NCBI RefSeq assembly: GCF_029989365.1
Contig: NZ_JAPRAQ010000012.1
Location: 124,001 to 188,000, forward strand
Origin: Bradyrhizobium sp. Arg816
GTDB lineage: Bacteria; Pseudomonadota; Alphaproteobacteria; Rhizobiales; Xanthobacteraceae
Direction: 5' to 3'
DNA: 64,000 nt
Shown here in pieces: positions 60,274 to 64,000 of this stretch. Position numbers and translations under genes: made by a program. How positions within the stretch are numbered: the stretch's first letter is position 1; each line of letters opens with the position of its first letter. The notes beneath the pieces were generated by a model that saw only the letters and a program-made list of their open reading frames with translations, did not search any database and was not told the DNA's origin.

Positions 60274-62637
60274 ATGCCCGTTGATACCGCCCGTCTGGAC
60301 ACATTGACTGCATTGGCCCGCAAGGCGCTGTGGCTGTCGTCATGGACCATCCACCACGCCAACCACATCCGCGCCAATGCGGACGGGCTCAAGGTCGGGG
60401 GACACCAGGCCTCGTCCGCCTCGCTCGCGACGATCATGTCGGCGCTGTATTTCAGCGTGCTGCGCCCTGAGGATCGCGTCGCGGTGAAGCCGCATGCGAG
60501 CCCGGTGTTCCACGCCATCCAGTACCTGTTCGGCCGGCAGACGCGCGAGAAGCTGGAGAACTTTCGCGGGTTCAAGGGCGCGCAGTCCTATCCCTCGCGC
60601 ACCAAGGATGTCGACGACGTCGATTTCTCCACCGGTTCCGTCGGCCTCGGCGTCGCGCAGACGTTGTTTGCCTCGCTGGTGCAGGACTATGTCAAGGCGC
60701 ATGGCTGGATGAAGGACCGCCGCGAAGGGCGGATGATTGCCCTGGTCGGCGATGCCGAGATGGATGAGGGCAACATTTTCGAAGCGCTCGCCGAAGGCTG
60801 GAAGCACGGCCTGCGCAACACCTGGTGGGTGGTCGACTACAACCGCCAGTCGCTCGACGCCGTCGTGCGCGAAGGGCTCTGGGAAAAGTTCGAGACCATG
60901 TTCCGCAATTTCGGCTGGGACGTGGTGATCGTGAAATACGGCCGCCTGATGCGTGAAGCCTTTGCCGAGCCCGGCGGCGAGGCGCTTAAAGCTTGGATCG
61001 ACAATTGCCCGAACGCGCTCTACGCGGCGCTATGCTTCCAGGGCGGTGCCGCCTTCCGCAAGCATCTGCACGACGAGATCGGCGACCAGGGCCCGATCAC
61101 CAAGCTGATCGACAAGCGCAGCGACGAGGAACTGCTGGCGCTGATGTCGAACCTCGGCGGCCACGACATGGCGAGCATGCTGGAGGCGTTCGAGTCGATC
61201 GATCACGATCGCCCGGTCTGCTTCATCGCCTACACCATCAAGGGCGTCGGCCTGCCCTTCCAGGGCCACAAGGACAACCACGCCGGCCTGATGACGGTCA
61301 CGCAGATGGAGAAATATCGCGAGAGCCAGAACATCCGTCCGGGCCACGAATGGGACAAGTACGAGGGCCTCGCGCAGGACGCCGCCGAGCTCGACGCCTT
61401 CCTCGCGCGCGTGCCGTTCAACCAGGACGGCCGCCGGCTGACCGCGCCTGTTATCGAGGTGCCCCAGCAGCTCGCGTTCAAGCCGTCGCCGCAGATGTCG
61501 ACCCAGCAGGGCTTTGGCCTCGTGCTGAACGAGATCGCGCGCGACGACAGCGAGCTGGCCAGACGCATCGTCACGACCTCGCCCGACGTCACGGTCTCGA
61601 CCAATCTCGGTCCGTGGGTGAACCGGCGCGGCCTGTTCGCGCGCGGCGAGAGGGCGGACTTATTCCGCAGCGAGAAAATTCCCTCCACGTTCAATTGGGA
61701 CTTCTCTCCCAAGGGCCAGCATCTCGAGCTCGGCATCGCCGAGATGAACCTGTTCATCATGCTCTCAGCGCTCGGCCTGTCGCACCAGATCAATGGCGAG
61801 CGGCTGTTGCCGGTCGGCACGCTCTACGATCCCTTCATCGAGCGCGGCCTCGATGCGCTGAACTATGCCTGCTACCAGGATGCGCGCTTCATGGTGGCGG
61901 CGACGCCGTCAGGCATCACGCTCGCGCCTGAAGGCGGCGCGCACCAGTCGATCGCGACGCCGTTGATCGGCATGGCGCAGGACGGGCTCGCCTCGTTCGA
62001 GCCGGCCTTCGTCGACGAGCTCGCCGTGATCATGGCTTGGGGCTTCAATCACATGCAGCGCGATCCGGGCGAGGGCGGCTCGGTCTATTTGCGGCTCTCG
62101 ACGCGCAGCATCGAGCAGGCGCAGCGGATCATGACGCCGGAGCTTGCGCAGGGCATCACCGACGGCGCCTATTGGCTGCGCAAGCCGGGGCCCAATGCCG
62201 AACTCGTGATCGCCTATACCGGCGCGGTCGCGCCCGAAGCGATCGAGGCGACCGGCTTCATCGGCGAGAGCCGCCGCGACATCGGCCTGCTCGCGATCAC
62301 CTCGGCGGATCGTCTGCATGCAGGTTGGACCGCGGCGCGGAAATTGCGGCGTGATCGGCGGGGTGTGCAGCATCTCAGCCACATCGAAAAGCTGCTCGCA
62401 CCGCTGCCGCGCGACTGCGGCATCGTGACCGTGATCGACGGCCATCCCTCCGCGCTCGGCTGGCTCGGCAGCGTCCGCGGTCATCGCGTCGAGGCGCTCG
62501 GCGTCGAGCAGTTCGGCCAGACCGGCACCATCGCGGACCTCTACCGCCATTACGGCATTGATGCGAATGCGATCATCGATGCGGCGGAAAGCCTCACCAC
62601 CGGCGCGCCGGTGCTGCACCGGAAGATGGCGGTGTAG
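60274..62637 (+). CDS. Homodimeric 2-oxoacid (pyruvate-type) dehydrogenase E1 component
   Basis: 787 aa from the ATG at 60274, which follows GGGAGCC. Thiamine pyrophosphate motif: GDAEMDEGNIFEALAEGWKH, continuing to VVDYNRQSLDAVV. Further transketolase-like pieces are GGHQASSASLATIM, GVGLPFQGHKDNHAGLMT and the pyrimidine domain with ELGIAEMNLFIMLSALGLSHQ. It is AceE-like but shorter (AceE is about 890 aa). No E2 or E3 gene is adjacent. Regulated probably by the divergent Lrp protein. Confidence 0.88.
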   Translation: MPVDTARLDTLTALARKALWLSSWTIHHANHIRANADGLKVGGHQASSASLATIMSALYFSVLRPEDRVAVKPHASPVFHAIQYLFGRQTREKLENFRGFKGAQSYPSRTKDVDDVDFSTGSVGLGVAQTLFASLVQDYVKAHGWMKDRREGRMIALVGDAEMDEGNIFEALAEGWKHGLRNTWWVVDYNRQSLDAVVREGLWEKFETMFRNFGWDVVIVKYGRLMREAFAEPGGEALKAWIDNCPNALYAALCFQGGAAFRKHLHDEIGDQGPITKLIDKRSDEELLALMSNLGGHDMASMLEAFESIDHDRPVCFIAYTIKGVGLPFQGHKDNHAGLMTVTQMEKYRESQNIRPGHEWDKYEGLAQDAAELDAFLARVPFNQDGRRLTAPVIEVPQQLAFKPSPQMSTQQGFGLVLNEIARDDSELARRIVTTSPDVTVSTNLGPWVNRRGLFARGERADLFRSEKIPSTFNWDFSPKGQHLELGIAEMNLFIMLSALGLSHQINGERLLPVGTLYDPFIERGLDALNYACYQDARFMVAATPSGITLAPEGGAHQSIATPLIGMAQDGLASFEPAFVDELAVIMAWGFNHMQRDPGEGGSVYLRLSTRSIEQAQRIMTPELAQGITDGAYWLRKPGPNAELVIAYTGAVAPEAIEATGFIGESRRDIGLLAITSADRLHAGWTAARKLRRDRRGVQHLSHIEKLLAPLPRDCGIVTVIDGHPSALGWLGSVRGHRVEALGVEQFGQTGTIADLYRHYGIDANAIIDAAESLTTGAPVLHRKMAV

Positions 62638-62650
62638 CTGAAGTAACCCG

Positions 62651-62691
62651 GCCGTCATTCCACGGGATAATGCGCGCCCCGGAATGACGGC
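62651..62691. repeat. Inverted repeat GCCGTCATTCC after the E1 gene
   Basis: GCCGTCATTCC (62651-62661) and GGAATGACGGC (62681-62691) with a 19-base loop. Likely both a dispersed intergenic palindrome and the terminator-like end of the E1 transcript. Confidence 0.6.
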
Positions 62692-62841
62692 GGGGCCACC
62701 TTGCCTCGTTCCCGCCATCGGCTCATATATCCTCCGTCCGCCGCAACGCTGGCCCCGCATATGGCGGGTTCAATTGCCGGCGCTTTCGTGCAAGGATGCC
62801 TGCCGAAACGCCCCCTCCAAGCCCCCAAGAAGAGGTTAACG

Positions 62842-64000
62842 ATGGTCAATCGCATGCAATTCTACATCGACGGCGCCTGGGTCGATCCCGCCGTCAAGAA
62901 GTCCACCGCCGTGGTCAATCCCGCGACGGAAGAGGCGATGTACGAGGTTGCGCTGGGCTCCAAGGCTGACGTCGACAAGGCCGTCACTGCTGCCAAGCGC
63001 GCCTTTGCAACCTTCTCCCAGACCAGCCGCGAGGAGCGCGTCGCGCTGCTCACGAAAGTCATCGAGATCTACAAGGGCCGCCTCAAGGAGATCGGCGCCG
63101 CCGTCTCCGACGAGATGGGCGCGCCGCTGCCGATGGCGGAGAAGCTCCAGGCCGGCGCCGGCCTCGGCCACCTCATGACCACGCTCGACGTGCTCAAGAA
63201 CTACCATTTCGAGGAACCGGTCGGCACCGCCATGGTGCTGCGTGAGCCGATCGGCGTGGTCGGCATGATCACGCCCTGGAACTGGCCGCTGAACCAGATC
63301 GCCTGCAAGGTCGCGCCCGCGCTCGCCGCCGGCTGCACCATGATCCTGAAGCCGTCGGAGTTCACCCCGACCTCGGCTTTGATCTTCGCGGAAATCCTCC
63401 ACGAAGCCGGCGTGCCGAAGGGCGTGTTCAACCTCGTCAACGGCCTCGGCCCCGAGGTCGGGGCCGCCATGAGCGAGCACCCCGACATCGACATGATCTC
63501 GTTCACCGGCTCGACCCGCGCCGGCATCGACGTGGCCAAGCGCGCCGCGCCGACCGTGAAGCGCGTCAGCCAGGAGCTCGGCGGCAAGTCGCCGAACGTG
63601 ATCCTCGAAGGTGCCGACCTGCAGAAGGCGGTGACCGGCGGCGTGATGCACATGTTCAACAATTCCGGCCAGTCCTGCAACGCGCCCTCGCGCATGATCG
63701 TGCCGCTGTCGAAGATGAAGGACGTCGCCGCGATCGCGAAGGCTGTCGCCGACAAGACCAAGGCGGGCGATCCGCGCGCCGACGGCACCACGATCGGCCC
63801 CGTGGTCAACCGCGGCCAGTGGGACAAGATCCAGGGGTTGATCAAGAAGGGCATCGACGAGGGCGCAACGCTCGTCGCCGGCGGCCCGGGCCTGCCCGAG
63901 GGCGTCAACAAGGGCTTCTACGTCCGTCCGACCATCTTCGCCGACGTCACCCCCGACATGACGATCGCCCGTGAAGAAATCTTCGGACCGGTGCTGACCA
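62842..64000 (+). CDS. Aldehyde dehydrogenase family protein (3' end beyond the window)
   Basis: At least 386 aa; ATG at 62842 after AGAGG, no stop before the right edge. N-terminal MVNRMQFYIDGAWVDPAVKK, NAD-binding ITPWNWPLNQIACKVAPALA, KPSEFTPTSALIF and FTGSTRAGIDVAKRA, catalytic Glu in QELGGKSPNVIL (about 251) and catalytic Cys in NNSGQSCNAPSRM (about 285). The full family length is about 475-500 aa, so roughly 90-110 residues are missing. Substrate unclear. Confidence 0.9.
   Translation, partial: MVNRMQFYIDGAWVDPAVKKSTAVVNPATEEAMYEVALGSKADVDKAVTAAKRAFATFSQTSREERVALLTKVIEIYKGRLKEIGAAVSDEMGAPLPMAEKLQAGAGLGHLMTTLDVLKNYHFEEPVGTAMVLREPIGVVGMITPWNWPLNQIACKVAPALAAGCTMILKPSEFTPTSALIFAEILHEAGVPKGVFNLVNGLGPEVGAAMSEHPDIDMISFTGSTRAGIDVAKRAAPTVKRVSQELGGKSPNVILEGADLQKAVTGGVMHMFNNSGQSCNAPSRMIVPLSKMKDVAAIAKAVADKTKAGDPRADGTTIGPVVNRGQWDKIQGLIKKGIDEGATLVAGGPGLPEGVNKGFYVRPTIFADVTPDMTIAREEIFGPVLT

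Noticed and set aside
1..64000. tRNA genes, insertion sequences, prophage genes or CRISPR arrays
   Set aside because: No cloverleaf with a GGTTCGAATCC-type arm, no transposase or phage protein motif and no regularly spaced short repeats were seen. A tRNAscan-SE and an ISfinder search would settle this.

Overview
The window reads as chromosome of a slow-growing rhizobium, most likely Bradyrhizobium close to the B. japonicum/B. diazoefficiens group. The DNA is GC-rich. The order fixJ, fixL, usp, CBS protein, fixNOQP, fixGHIS is the one known from that group, and the haem sensor FixL and the narK-haemoglobin-flavoprotein-nasC set are recognisable at protein level. Several families of palindromic intergenic repeats of the kind common in Bradyrhizobium punctuate the sequence. 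No tRNA, rRNA, insertion sequence, prophage or CRISPR array was seen.

Region 1 (1-12.4 kb) is the microaerobic respiration module. On the minus strand lie a receiver-only response regulator, FixJ and the oxygen sensor FixL. On the plus strand lie a universal stress protein, a CBS-domain protein, fixNOQP (cbb3 oxidase) and fixGHIS (its copper loading and assembly). Perfect FixK-type boxes precede the receiver gene, fixN and fixG, and a one-mismatch box precedes the usp-CBS pair. FixK2 itself is expected just left of base 1.

Region 2 (12.4-38.8 kb) is mixed metabolism: a patatin-like lipase, an MpaB-type protein, glycogen synthase, a CoA-transferase followed by a complete dipeptide-type ABC importer, two dehydrogenases, an enoyl-CoA hydratase, an L,D-transpeptidase, a LysR-XRE regulator pair, CcdA, a HAD hydrolase, an enolase-superfamily enzyme, an HWE histidine kinase, small secreted proteins, a beta-lactamase-fold hydrolase and an intradiol dioxygenase.

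Region 3 (39-51.6 kb) is a nitrate assimilation island. A formate/nitrite-type transporter and a PP2C phosphatase-Ser/Thr kinase fusion run leftwards. nrtABC, then narK, haemoglobin, FAD reductase and nasC run rightwards. The FNT/nrtA intergenic region carries a three-site NtrC-like array flanked by two divergent sigma-54-type promoters. The same array, with identical 18/20-bp spacing, lies upstream of narK, and a further sigma-54-like promoter lies before the haemoglobin gene. This suggests one nitrogen-controlled regulon that includes the kinase/phosphatase. No nitrite reductase or nasST is present in the window.

Region 4 (51.9-64 kb) holds a metallophosphatase, an SMP-30 family protein, an aldo/keto reductase, a DMT exporter, a zinc dehydrogenase, an orphan TAXI-type binding protein, PPK2, an Lrp/AsnC regulator divergent from a homodimeric 2-oxoacid dehydrogenase E1, and an aldehyde dehydrogenase cut by the right edge.
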